The notes below the pieces were generated by a model. It ran no database searches. It saw only the letters and a program-made list of their open reading frames with translations, and was not told the DNA's origin. Source: Sphingobium arseniciresistens (GTDB lineage: Bacteria > Pseudomonadota > Alphaproteobacteria > Sphingomonadales > Sphingomonadaceae). Taken from it: a stretch of DNA of 64,000 nt. Positions 56,398 to 64,000 of the stretch are shown one piece after another. Location of the stretch: assembly GCA_029167225.1 (NCBI GenBank), contig JARFNK010000003.1:186001-250000 (forward strand), in the 5' to 3' direction. Every line of letters begins with the position of its first letter. Position 1 is the stretch's first letter. Made by a program: the position numbers and the translations under genes.

Positions 56398-57267
56398 ATG
56401 AGACGGTTGCCACCACTGACGGCTCTTGAAGCCTTTGTTCAAGTCGCAAGACTCGGCTCGGTGAAAGCCGCGGCGGAAGAACTCGCGCTGTCGACGCCGG
56501 CGCTCAGCCGGCGCGTTCAGGCGCTGGAGCGATTCGTTGGCAAGTCGCTTTTCGATCGCAAGCACCAGGCGATGGAAATCAATTTCGACGGGCAAAGGCT
56601 GCTGGACGACATTGCGCCCGCGCTCGACGCCATGTCCCGCGCGCTGGAGAATATCCGGGGCGATGCGAACCATATGCGGCTGCGCCTCGCGGTGCTGCCG
56701 TTGTTCGCCAGCCAGCGGCTGTTTCCCCGTCTGGGTGAGCTGCGACAGGTTCATCCCACGCTCCATCTGGATATCGAGACCACGCCCTATGCGGTCGCCC
56801 GGCTTGGCGAAGGGCTGGACGCGGCGATCATCGTCACCAAGGATCCCGATCCCAATCTCTATTCGCACGAGCTGGACCGTGACGAGATTTATCTGATCGC
56901 GAACCAGGAACTGGCTGACAAGATCACCGATCCGGCGCAGCTCGCCAACCACACGATCCTGGTCCATCGCGACATGTCGTCGAGCTTTAACGCGTGGAAG
57001 GACGCGGTCGGGCTGCCGGATCTGGAGCCGGCCGCGACCGACAATTATGATTCCGGCCCGTTGATGCTGGAAGCCGCCGCGCAGGGGCTTGGCGTTGCCG
57101 TAATGCAGGCCAGCCACCTGACCGAAGCCCGCGATCCGCGACTGGTGCGGCTGTTCGACCAGCATGTCGAAAGCCCCTATCGCTACTATTTTGTGTGTCG
57201 TCCCAAAGCCTTGCAGACCCGGCCGGTGCGGATCTTCCATGATTGGCTGATTTCGGCCGATATCTGA
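56398..57267 (+). CDS. LysR-family transcriptional regulator (GcvA-like)
   Basis: A 289-residue regulator. The N-terminal winged helix (1-62) reads LPPLTALEAFVQVARLGSVK and LSTPALSRRVQALERFVGKSLF. The effector domain (about 90-285) is of the GcvA/AmpR type, with LRLAVLPLFASQRLFPRL and AAAQGLGVAVMQASHL. The target genes are not obvious: both neighbours read away from or along with it. The palindrome TGCAAATTTTGCA about 120 bases upstream may be its autoregulatory site. The start is ATG 56398, directly after the stop of the possible leader ORF. Confidence 0.9.
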   Translation: MRRLPPLTALEAFVQVARLGSVKAAAEELALSTPALSRRVQALERFVGKSLFDRKHQAMEINFDGQRLLDDIAPALDAMSRALENIRGDANHMRLRLAVLPLFASQRLFPRLGELRQVHPTLHLDIETTPYAVARLGEGLDAAIIVTKDPDPNLYSHELDRDEIYLIANQELADKITDPAQLANHTILVHRDMSSSFNAWKDAVGLPDLEPAATDNYDSGPLMLEAAAQGLGVAVMQASHLTEARDPRLVRLFDQHVESPYRYYFVCRPKALQTRPVRIFHDWLISADI

Positions 57268-57336
57268 TCGTTACAGGCATGATGATTATTTTCATCGTAA
57301 CCTAAATCAGCCGCGCGCCAGGCCGTTTTGGGGGGC

Positions 57337-58491
57337 ATGGACGCACATAGACATCACGCGGAATCACCCCATGGGCTGACCGACCGCATCGCACGCTGGG
57401 CCGGGTTGCGTGGCAGCACCGCCCCGGTCGAGGATCCCTCTTCGGCACGGATGCAGGAGGCCCGCGGCGCGTTCAGCCGCGAGATCGACCGGCGCCGGCG
57501 GCAATATGACGAAGTCGGATCGTTCATGATGGCGCATGACCTGGACCTGACGCCGCTGAACTTCGGCTTCGCGCTCGATTATATCACCGGCAACGATCAC
57601 CGCATCGAAAAGGCGGTGCAGTCAGTGTTGCTGCAGCGGGGCAGGATCACGAACGGGTGGGTCGAGCAGATCGTCGCACAGCGACGTGCCGATGAAGTGA
57701 CGCCCGAATCCCTGGCGGAGATGCTGGACAAGGTGGAAGCCAATCTGGGCGAGTTCACCACCCTGATCGACGAATCCCGCACCCATGCCAAGGATTATGG
57801 CGCCGCCCTGCAGGAGCAGGTGCGCGATCTGGACCATGACGATGCTGCGCACCCCATATTGGGCAAGCTGGTCGCGCTGACGCGATCCATGGTGGAGAAG
57901 ACCCGGCAGGCCGAAGCGCAGATGCGCGACAACCAGAAGCAGACGCGATTGCTGCAGCAGAGCCTGGAATCGGCCCGGCGTGCGGCCGAGCACGATCATC
58001 TGACGGGCCTGCCCAACCGCCGGGCCTTCGAAGCCAGGTTGGCGGAGGAACATGCGGCCGCCACAAAGGCCGGCGAGGATCTGAGCATCGCCTTCTGCGA
58101 TATTGATCATTTCAAGCTGGTCAACGACACCCATGGCCATGACACCGGCGACCGTGTGCTCAAATTCGTGGCCAGCCTGCTTGCGAAGATTTCCGGCGAC
58201 AAATGCTGCGTCGCCCGCCATGGCGGCGAGGAGTTCGTCGTGCTCTTCAGGGGCAAATCGGCGGCCGAGGCATGCAAGATCGTCGACGATGCCCGTGAAG
58301 ACCTCTCGACGCGCAGCCTGGTCAACCGCACCAGCGGCGAACGGCTGGACCGCGTGACCTTTTCCGGCGGCGTCGCCAATGTCTTGGCCTATGACGATCC
58401 GCGCGCGGCGCTCAAGGCGGCCGACCGGGCGCTCTATCTTGCCAAGGAACATGGCCGAAACCGCGTTTACGTGGCTGCCGAAACCAGTTAA
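57337..58491 (+). CDS. GGDEF-domain diguanylate cyclase
   Basis: A 384-residue cytosolic protein. A helical N-terminal region of about 210 residues (MMAHDLDLTPLNFGFALDYITG, then coiled coil to about 215) precedes a GGDEF domain. The domain has DHLTGLPNRRAFEARL, FCDIDHFKLVNDTHGHDTGD and the active-site ARHGGEEFVVLF. The catalytic residues are intact, so it should make c-di-GMP; the RxxD inhibitory site upstream of GGEEF is absent, so product inhibition is doubtful. ATG 57337 with GGGGGG is preferred to TTG 57328. The PilZ protein at 3664 is the only c-di-GMP-type partner in the window. Confidence 0.9.
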   Translation: MDAHRHHAESPHGLTDRIARWAGLRGSTAPVEDPSSARMQEARGAFSREIDRRRRQYDEVGSFMMAHDLDLTPLNFGFALDYITGNDHRIEKAVQSVLLQRGRITNGWVEQIVAQRRADEVTPESLAEMLDKVEANLGEFTTLIDESRTHAKDYGAALQEQVRDLDHDDAAHPILGKLVALTRSMVEKTRQAEAQMRDNQKQTRLLQQSLESARRAAEHDHLTGLPNRRAFEARLAEEHAAATKAGEDLSIAFCDIDHFKLVNDTHGHDTGDRVLKFVASLLAKISGDKCCVARHGGEEFVVLFRGKSAAEACKIVDDAREDLSTRSLVNRTSGERLDRVTFSGGVANVLAYDDPRAALKAADRALYLAKEHGRNRVYVAAETS

Positions 58492-58710
58492 CGGCGCCGC
58501 TCCCCGGACCAGACCGGGAGCGAGCGAGGGGCAGCAATGTTGCCCCAGCCTGCGCGGAAGGGGCTGGCCCGACGGCACCGGGTCGGTCCCTTCATGCGTT
58601 TTCTCCTATTGCGGCCGTCTTCCCTTAGGCGAGCAGCGCCGCGTTACGAGGGATCGCCCGGACCTGTCACCTGGGATATGCCGCCCAGCGTGCGGGAAAA
58701 GATGATCGCT

Positions 58711-59568
58711 TCAGGCCGGCAGGAAGCCCAGGCGCTGCAGCCGGTCCACCGAATCACGGGCGACCGGTACGCGCGTTCCGTTAATCAGCCGGATTTCCCT
58801 CTGGCGGCCGGTCCCGACTGCTTCCGCGACCGCTTGCCTCGCCACCCACCAACTTCGGTGCGTCTGCTCTCCCGGGCTGCCGTCCATCTCCGCGATCGCG
58901 TCCCGGAGACGGAGCAGCAGCAACTCACTCTGCTCCATGCCATGGACGCGCACATAATGATCCTCGCTTTCCAGCGCGAGTATGTCCCCCGTGAAGCGGG
59001 GGCTGAGGCGTGCGTAAAGATGGGGGCGATCCGGCCTTGCGGTCAGCTCCCCCGAGCGTGTTCCGATCGCCGTAGCATCCATCGCGCCCGCTACCGAGCC
59101 TTGCCGCATCAGCTCTGCCGAACGTTGATAGGGCGGCATTCGACGTGACAGCGTGCCGTCATAGAAGTGCAGCAAATGCGTGTCCGCGCGCTCGGCCCAC
59201 CAGGCGACGACCATGATGAGCACCGAGCAGAGCGCGGTGAACGGCAGCAGTCCTGAATAACCGCCCAGCAGCCGCACTTCGTCCCGTCCGAAAAACTCCC
59301 AGAGGAATGCCATGGGGAAGCTGGAGGCCATGAGGCCAAAAAAGATGAAGGTGCCCCGCGGCAGCCCCGTCGCCTCGGCCAGCCGATTCCAGAAGACCAT
59401 CGTCGGCCTCACCAGCACATAGGCGCCCATCAGCAGCACCCACCACCGTCCCGAGCGGGAGAAGAAGTCCCCCGTCAGATAGGTGCCGAACGGCCCGAGG
59501 AACCCCGCGACCACCGCCAGCGGCAGGATCGCCCATAGCTCCAATATCGTCCGCCTCAGCCGTTTCAC
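58711..59568 (-). CDS. Membrane-bound LytTR DNA-binding regulator
   Basis: A 285-residue protein with four hydrophobic segments in the first 130 residues (such as AILPLAVVAGFLGPFGTYL and TALCSVLIMVVAWWAE). A C-terminal LytTR domain (about 185-283) has GDILALESEDHYVRVHG and LLLRLRDAIAEMDG, then RSWWVARQAV. LytTR domains bind direct repeats in promoters; membrane-bound versions are common in sphingomonads. No cognate kinase or membrane partner lies next to it. Its targets are unknown. Confidence 0.88.
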   Translation of the reverse strand: MKRLRRTILELWAILPLAVVAGFLGPFGTYLTGDFFSRSGRWWVLLMGAYVLVRPTMVFWNRLAEATGLPRGTFIFFGLMASSFPMAFLWEFFGRDEVRLLGGYSGLLPFTALCSVLIMVVAWWAERADTHLLHFYDGTLSRRMPPYQRSAELMRQGSVAGAMDATAIGTRSGELTARPDRPHLYARLSPRFTGDILALESEDHYVRVHGMEQSELLLLRLRDAIAEMDGSPGEQTHRSWWVARQAVAEAVGTGRQREIRLINGTRVPVARDSVDRLQRLGFLPA

Positions 59569-59763
59569 GCAGACGTCCTCTCCCGTTCACGAAGCGCGAA
59601 CCGCCACTATCGCCTTTTTCCAGGACTTTTCAACTTCGCCCGCTGCGTGACGCAATAGCGCTTGCCCGCCATTCGCCATCGGCCATTCCGCCCTCAGCCC
59701 GATGTTGCCGGCCAGATGTCCTGGATCACGCGGTGTAACGAATGGGCGGATAAGGAAAGCATC

Positions 59764-59853
59764 ATGACCCAGTATCTCAAGCCCACCAATGTCCTGCTCG
59801 CCATGGGCTGCATCCTTGCCCAGGTCGGCATCTTCGCGCTCGTGCTGCATTGA
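59764..59853 (+). CDS. 29-residue single-helix membrane peptide
   Basis: MTQYLKPTNVLLAMGCILAQ followed by VGIFALVLH forms one membrane helix. The ATG has an AAGGAA site at a good distance. The gene is divergent from the LytTR gene with about 195 bases between them. Composition and ribosome site favour a real small protein, but I recognise no family. Confidence 0.45.
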   Translation: MTQYLKPTNVLLAMGCILAQVGIFALVLH

Positions 59854-59916
59854 TCCGGCCCCGTCAGGCGGCGGGGCCTCGCGCGACGGCCGGTTCGCGT
59901 GGGAAAGGGTGGATCG

Positions 59917-60588
59917 TCAGAAATCCGGCTTTTCATAATGGGGCGGGGGCACCACGACTTCCATCCGCTCGGACAGCAGCGGACGGAAGGACGGGCGGGA
60001 CTTGAAGCCGGCATACCAGCGCTTCACGGTCTCATGGCCGGTCCAGTCCACCCCGCCCAGATAGTCGGCAACGGAAAGATGCGCGGCCGCCGTGATGTCG
60101 GCGAGGCTCAACGTGCCGCCGGCCATCCAGCTGCGATGGTCGAGCAGATAGTCCATATAGTCCATATGCGTGTTGGCGCGCTTCATCGCCTCGCGTAGGA
60201 TGCCGGCTTCGGGCGCCATGCGGTGGACGATCCGCTTCTTCATCCGCTCGTTGAGCAGCGGCCCGACGACATCGCCGTAGAATATCTGATCGAACCAGGC
60301 GACGAGCCGCCGCACTTCGGCGCGGCCGGCGGCCGTGCCCGCGATCAGCGGCACGCGCTCTGTCGTTTCCTCGAAATATTCGCAGATCGCCTGGCTGTCG
60401 ATCAAGGTGATGCCCTTGTCTTCCTCCACCATCACCGGGGTCGTACCGGCGGGATTGAGGTCGAGAAACTCGTCGCGCATCAGCCAGGGCGATTCGCGCA
60501 CCAGGTCATAGCCCACGCCCTTCTCGCCGAGCAGGAGCCTGACCTTGCGGGAAAAGGGGCACAGGGGGAATTGATAAAGTTGCCACAT
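59917..60588 (-). CDS. Glutathione S-transferase family protein
   Basis: A 223-residue cytosolic GST. The thioredoxin-like N-domain has LYQFPLCPFSRKVRLLLGEKG (a cysteine at the active-site turn) and the cis-proline region GTTPVMVEED, then LIDSQAICEYFEE for glutathione contact. The helical C-domain contains LSLADITAAAHLSVADYLGG. It is probably a detoxification or isomerase-type enzyme; the class is uncertain. Confidence 0.92.
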   Translation of the reverse strand: MWQLYQFPLCPFSRKVRLLLGEKGVGYDLVRESPWLMRDEFLDLNPAGTTPVMVEEDKGITLIDSQAICEYFEETTERVPLIAGTAAGRAEVRRLVAWFDQIFYGDVVGPLLNERMKKRIVHRMAPEAGILREAMKRANTHMDYMDYLLDHRSWMAGGTLSLADITAAAHLSVADYLGGVDWTGHETVKRWYAGFKSRPSFRPLLSERMEVVVPPPHYEKPDF

Positions 60589-60734
60589 GCCTGCCTGTTA
60601 GGCCAGCAGAGCGTGCGGGGGAAGCATCATGCTTATCAGGTGCCATATTTCACCGCATGCACCTCTTTGCGCGGCGGAAGCATGACGTGAAACGGGCGCG
60701 CAGGTCGCGCTTCGCTGCGCACAAAAGGGGGCGC

Positions 60735-60766
60735 AAAAAAAAGGGGACGGCGCTGGCCATCCCCTT
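60735..60766 (-). terminator. Intrinsic terminator of glpX
   Basis: AAGGGGA and GGC (60741-60751) pair with GCC and TCCCCTT (60756-60766) around a four-base loop. On the minus strand eight T follow. It lies about 55 bases after the glpX stop. Confidence 0.88.
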
Positions 60767-60819
60767 CTTCCCATATGCTCATGCGCTCTGCGACATTGTT
60801 CGTCGCCCAGCGCCGCGCC

Positions 60820-61794
60820 TTATTTCGCGATGCGATGCTCGCCCTTCACCCAGCGGACGGTGCCGGAGCTGGCGCGCATCACCACGCTCTCGGTCGTCAT
60901 CTTGTCGCCCGGCAGGCGCTTGACGCCCGCGAGCAGCGATCCGTCGGTCACGCCGGTCGCGGCGAAGATGCAATCGCCGATCGCCAGTTCCTTCAGGTCA
61001 TAGACCTTGTCGAGATCGGTGATGCCCCACTTCTTGGCACGGGCCTTTTCGTCATCGTTGCGGAACAGCAGCCGGCCCTTGAACTGGCCACCGACGCAGC
61101 GCAGCGCCGCGCAGGCGAGTACGCCCTCGGGCGCGCCGCCCGAGCCCATATAGATGTCGATGGTGGTCTCGGGGTCGGTCGTCGCGATCACGCCGGCGAC
61201 GTCGCCGTCCGGGATCAGCATGATGCCGCAGCCGATGGCGCGCAGTTCGCCGATCAGCTTTTCATGGCGCGGACGGTCGAGCACGCAGACGATGAGCTCG
61301 CCCGGCTCCACGCCCTTCGCCTTGGCGACGGCCTCGACATTTTCCTTCACCGACTTGTTGAGGTCGATGATGTCTTCGGGATAGCCGGGGCCGACGGCCA
61401 GCTTCTCCATATAGACGTCGGGTGCGTTGAGCAGGCCGCCCTCTTCGGAGATCGCCAGCACGGCCAGCGCGTTCGGGCCGGCCTTCGCAGTGATGGTGGT
61501 GCCTTCCAGCGGATCGAGCGCGATGTCGATCTTCGGGCCGGTGCCGATGGCATTGCCGACCTTCTCGCCGATGTAGAGCATGGGCGCCTCGTCCCGCTCG
61601 CCTTCGCCAATGACGACGGTGCCGTCCATATAGAGGTCGTTGAAGGCGATCCGCATGGCTTCCACCGCTGCGGCGTCCGCGGCCTTTTCGTCTCCCCGGC
61701 CGATCAGCTTGGATGCGGCGATGGCCGCGGCTTCGGTCACGCGGACCATTTCCAGTACCAGAACACGGTCAAGGATCGAACTCGGCTGCACCAT
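60820..61794 (-). CDS. glpX: Class II fructose-1,6-bisphosphatase
   Basis: A 324-residue GlpX enzyme that dephosphorylates fructose 1,6-bisphosphate in gluconeogenesis. The metal motifs are GEGERDEAPMLYIGE and IALDPLEGTTI, and GSGGAPEGVLACAALRC is another family block. ATG 61794 with GAGGA upstream is preferred; the longer frame has no family resemblance. It follows hom on the same strand after a 600-base gap and ends at a strong terminator. Confidence 0.95.
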   Translation of the reverse strand: MVQPSSILDRVLVLEMVRVTEAAAIAASKLIGRGDEKAADAAAVEAMRIAFNDLYMDGTVVIGEGERDEAPMLYIGEKVGNAIGTGPKIDIALDPLEGTTITAKAGPNALAVLAISEEGGLLNAPDVYMEKLAVGPGYPEDIIDLNKSVKENVEAVAKAKGVEPGELIVCVLDRPRHEKLIGELRAIGCGIMLIPDGDVAGVIATTDPETTIDIYMGSGGAPEGVLACAALRCVGGQFKGRLLFRNDDEKARAKKWGITDLDKVYDLKELAIGDCIFAATGVTDGSLLAGVKRLPGDKMTTESVVMRASSGTVRWVKGEHRIAK

Positions 61795-62396
61795 AAGGGA
61801 ATCCTCACTGTCTAAAACTGAGCCTTGCGATAAGGCGTCACCCCTGGCTTGTCGAGGCAAGGGGGGCGCTGAGCAGGATTTTTTCGCTGCGACGCAACAA
61901 GTTCGCGACGACGACGTTGGCAGGGCAGGCAATCGGAGACGAGGAGGGCGAACGGATGCTGGCTGCATTCTTCATCGCGGGGCTTGCGGCCCAGAAGCTG
62001 TCCAAGCCGCTGGTCCAGGTGCCGGCAAGGCCGCTGGCCAGGTCATCGTCCATGCGCCCCGTTACGGTGCGGGCACATGCACGCCAGCCCGTGACGGAGC
62101 GGCGGAGCCTGCCGCGCGACGATGACGATGATCGTTATCGCCTGCTCGACGCGCCCGTGCTGCAGGGGGCGAGGTCTTCCTTTTCCGGCATGAAGATGGA
62201 TGCCATTCGTCTCAATAGCAGGCCCTGTGGTCTCATCGGGCCGCTACGCTGCCCTTCACGCAAGGCGCGCCCATTCTTTCGACTCGGCGAGCCGATGCCA
62301 CAGACCATCAAGAACAGCCTTGGCCTAAGGCGCCTTGGTCTCGATTGAGGCTGGGCGGCGCGCGGCGGTTGCACGCCCAGGCGTCGGTCGAGTGCC
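61795..62396. other. Intergenic stretch between hom and glpX
   Basis: About 600 bases. A plus-strand frame at 61917-62348 and minus-strand frames at 61838-62053 and 62135-62494 exist, but none has a family resemblance, and the last runs into hom. The glpX promoter should lie near 61820-61900. A degraded gene is possible here; I can only say that nothing is supported. Confidence 0.4.
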
Positions 62397-63707
62397 TCAG
62401 TCGAGGATGTGCATGACGATCGGCGGTTCCAGCAAGCTGTCCGATCCCGCCAGGCTTGCCAGCGTTTCGACGACGCAATGTTCCTCGCCGGCATGGGTGA
62501 CGATGGCGACGAGGACGCCGTCCGCCTGATTGGCGCCCCGCTGGATCATGCTTTCGATCGACACGCCGGCATCGCGGGTCGCCGCGGCGATTTCCGCCAG
62601 CACCCCGGGGCGGTCCTGCACCCGGAAGCGCAGATAGACGCGGCCGGTGCGCCGGCCGGCGTCCGCGGGCTTCTGCGGCGAGAGCGCGTCCACGGCCATG
62701 GCGAAGGCATCGCCATATTCGTCGCGCGCCACGTCGATCAGGTCGGCGACCACGGCGGATGCGGTCGGGCCTTCGCCGGCGCCCCGCCCCTGGAAGAACA
62801 GCCGACCGACGAAATTGCCCTCCGCCACGACGGCGTTCAAAGACCCGTCGACATGGGCGAGCGGATGATCGAGCGGCACCAGCATCGGGTGGACACGCTG
62901 GAACAGGCCCTCCGGCCCGTTCTCCGCCATGCCGACCAACCTGATCTTGAAGCCCAGCCCAGCCGCCTCGGCGATGTCGGCGGCGATCACATGGCGAATG
63001 CCGGTCACGGCGACCGCGGGGAAATCGATCTGCGTGCCGAAAGACAGGCTGGAGAGAATGGAGAGCTTGTGCGCGGCGTCGATACCGTCGATGTCGAAGC
63101 TCGGATCGGCTTCGGCATAGCCGAGATCCTGCGCTTCCTTCAGCACCTCTTCAAAGCCGCGCTTGTCCTTCTCCATGGTGGAGAGGATGTAGTTGCAGGT
63201 GCCGTTCAGGATGCCATAGACCCGGCTGATCTCATTGGCGGCGGCGCCTTCGCGCAGCCCCTTGATGACCGGGATGCCGCCGGCGACCGCCGCTTCATAT
63301 TTCAGCGCCACGCCGGCCGTCTCTGCGATCCCGGCCAACGCCATGCCATGATAGGCAAGCATCGCCTTGTTCGCGGTGACGAAAGGCTTGCCGGCCGACA
63401 GGCACTGGCGCGCGAGGGTGAGCGCGGGGCCATCCGCGCCGCCGATCAGTTCCACGATCGCGTCCACGTCGTCGCGCCCTGCAAGGCTCGCCATGTCGTC
63501 GACCCATTCATAGGGGGATAGGTCGACGCCGCGATCCTTGGTGCGGTCGCGCGCGGAAATGGCGACGACCTCGATGGGACGGCCAGCCCGCCGTGCGATC
63601 AGCGCGCCGTTGGTCTCGAGCAACCGGATCACGCCGCCGCCCACCGTTCCCAGGCCGACGATCGCAATCCTCAGCGGCCCTAAGCCATTGGCCCGCACAT
63701 CCGTCAT
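62397..63707 (-). CDS. hom: Homoserine dehydrogenase
   Basis: A 436-residue enzyme that reduces aspartate semialdehyde to homoserine for threonine and methionine synthesis. The NAD(P) site is IAIVGLGTVGGGVIRLLE (about 12-29). The catalytic block has FVTANKAMLA, GGIPVIKGLR and YGILNGTCNYILSTM, and EADPSFDIDGIDAAHKL is diagnostic. A C-terminal ACT domain (about 350-430; DRPGVLAEIAAATRDAGVSI) gives threonine feedback. ATG 63707 with AGGAG upstream sets the start. Confidence 0.96.
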   Translation of the reverse strand: MTDVRANGLGPLRIAIVGLGTVGGGVIRLLETNGALIARRAGRPIEVVAISARDRTKDRGVDLSPYEWVDDMASLAGRDDVDAIVELIGGADGPALTLARQCLSAGKPFVTANKAMLAYHGMALAGIAETAGVALKYEAAVAGGIPVIKGLREGAAANEISRVYGILNGTCNYILSTMEKDKRGFEEVLKEAQDLGYAEADPSFDIDGIDAAHKLSILSSLSFGTQIDFPAVAVTGIRHVIAADIAEAAGLGFKIRLVGMAENGPEGLFQRVHPMLVPLDHPLAHVDGSLNAVVAEGNFVGRLFFQGRGAGEGPTASAVVADLIDVARDEYGDAFAMAVDALSPQKPADAGRRTGRVYLRFRVQDRPGVLAEIAAATRDAGVSIESMIQRGANQADGVLVAIVTHAGEEHCVVETLASLAGSDSLLEPPIVMHILD

Positions 63708-63864
63708 GTCAGCTCCTGCGCCCATTTTCCGTAGCAGCGGCTGATAGACTCCGACCCCGGCTTTTCCAAGGGGGCGATTGCAGGGGCGGCGCGGGGAGGG
63801 TGGCTTTGCCCCGCGTGCCCTTGGGCCCGATGCCTGGCGTGCTGCTGTTCGGTGGTGCGTCGGC

Positions 63865-64000
63865 TCAGGCTTGGGCCCCGCGCGTCCGGCCGCACGCGCC
63901 AAGGCCCTGGAGCACAAGCTGATAGTCGGCCCGCGCCGCCTCGGCATCCGCCACGCCCAGCGTCCGCACCGATCGGGCTGGCAGGGCCGCGGGCAGGCCG
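63865..64000 (-). CDS. C-terminal end of an unidentified gene (partial)
   Basis: An open minus-strand frame of 44 codons runs from the right edge of the window to a TGA at 63865. It ends with the residues VADAEAARADYQLVLQGLGA and a short basic tail. The codon pattern is coding-like. The family cannot be named from this fragment. It lies upstream of hom on the same strand, about 155 bases from the hom start. Confidence 0.4.
   Translation of the reverse strand, partial: GLPAALPARSVRTLGVADAEAARADYQLVLQGLGACGRTRGAQA

Noticed and set aside
61917-62348. A 143-codon plus-strand ORF between hom and glpX
   Set aside because: No family resemblance and uneven composition; a GAGGAGG-like stretch near 61935 is the only support.

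Overview
The window is a GC-rich (about 65 %), gene-dense chromosomal stretch of an alphaproteobacterium, most likely a member of the Sphingomonadaceae. The evidence is the F0-only ATP synthase operon with paired b' and b genes, the ydbH-ynbE-ydbL operon next to radC, abundant TonB-dependent receptors and the protein styles overall. I see no rRNA, tRNA, insertion sequence, phage or CRISPR array.

Layout. 0.0-4.5 kb: a divergent DUF1428/HxlR regulator pair with an almost consensus promoter, comM, a membrane-anchored receiver-like protein, a PilZ protein and a membrane PDZ protein. 4.7-16 kb: the most distinctive locus, all on the plus strand. It holds a three-domain GH18-like/NodB deacetylase/GT2 polysaccharide synthase, a VirJ-type hydrolase, a DUF2147 protein, the lysyl-phosphatidylglycerol synthase/flippase MprF, an OmpR-type response regulator with its kinase and, after a strong hairpin, the two-domain AcvB. 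Together they look like a dedicated system for adjusting the positive charge of the envelope. 16-20 kb: a cold-shock gene among tiny conserved genes, a shikimate-dehydrogenase-like protein and a Tat-exported GH27 alpha-galactosidase. 20-28 kb: radC, the YdbH/YnbE/YdbL envelope lipid-transport operon and the F0 operon atpI-B-E-b'-b.

28-36 kb: a vitamin B12 region with a TonB-like energy transducer, cobQ, a BtuD/BtuC-like ABC importer, a divergent BtuF-like binding protein and a BtuB-like receptor whose leader carries a clear cobalamin riboswitch. 36-41.5 kb: cytochrome b561, a second TonB-dependent receptor and a tandem pair of HisC-like PLP aminotransferases that both carry twin-arginine signals. 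41.6-49 kb: ptsP, rodZ, cpoB, tilS and ftsH, mostly housekeeping. 49-54 kb: an acyltransferase, rpoZ, a phospholipase-D/cardiolipin-synthase-like enzyme and a PmtA-like methyltransferase.

53.7-64 kb: a bacterial CDC48-type AAA ATPase, a LysR regulator preceded by a possible leader ORF, a diguanylate cyclase, a LytTR membrane regulator, a glutathione S-transferase, glpX and hom. The end of one further gene runs off the right edge. Two copies of a dispersed palindromic repeat and several intrinsic terminators punctuate the gene borders. All identifications rest on reading motifs and family resemblance; no database search was run.
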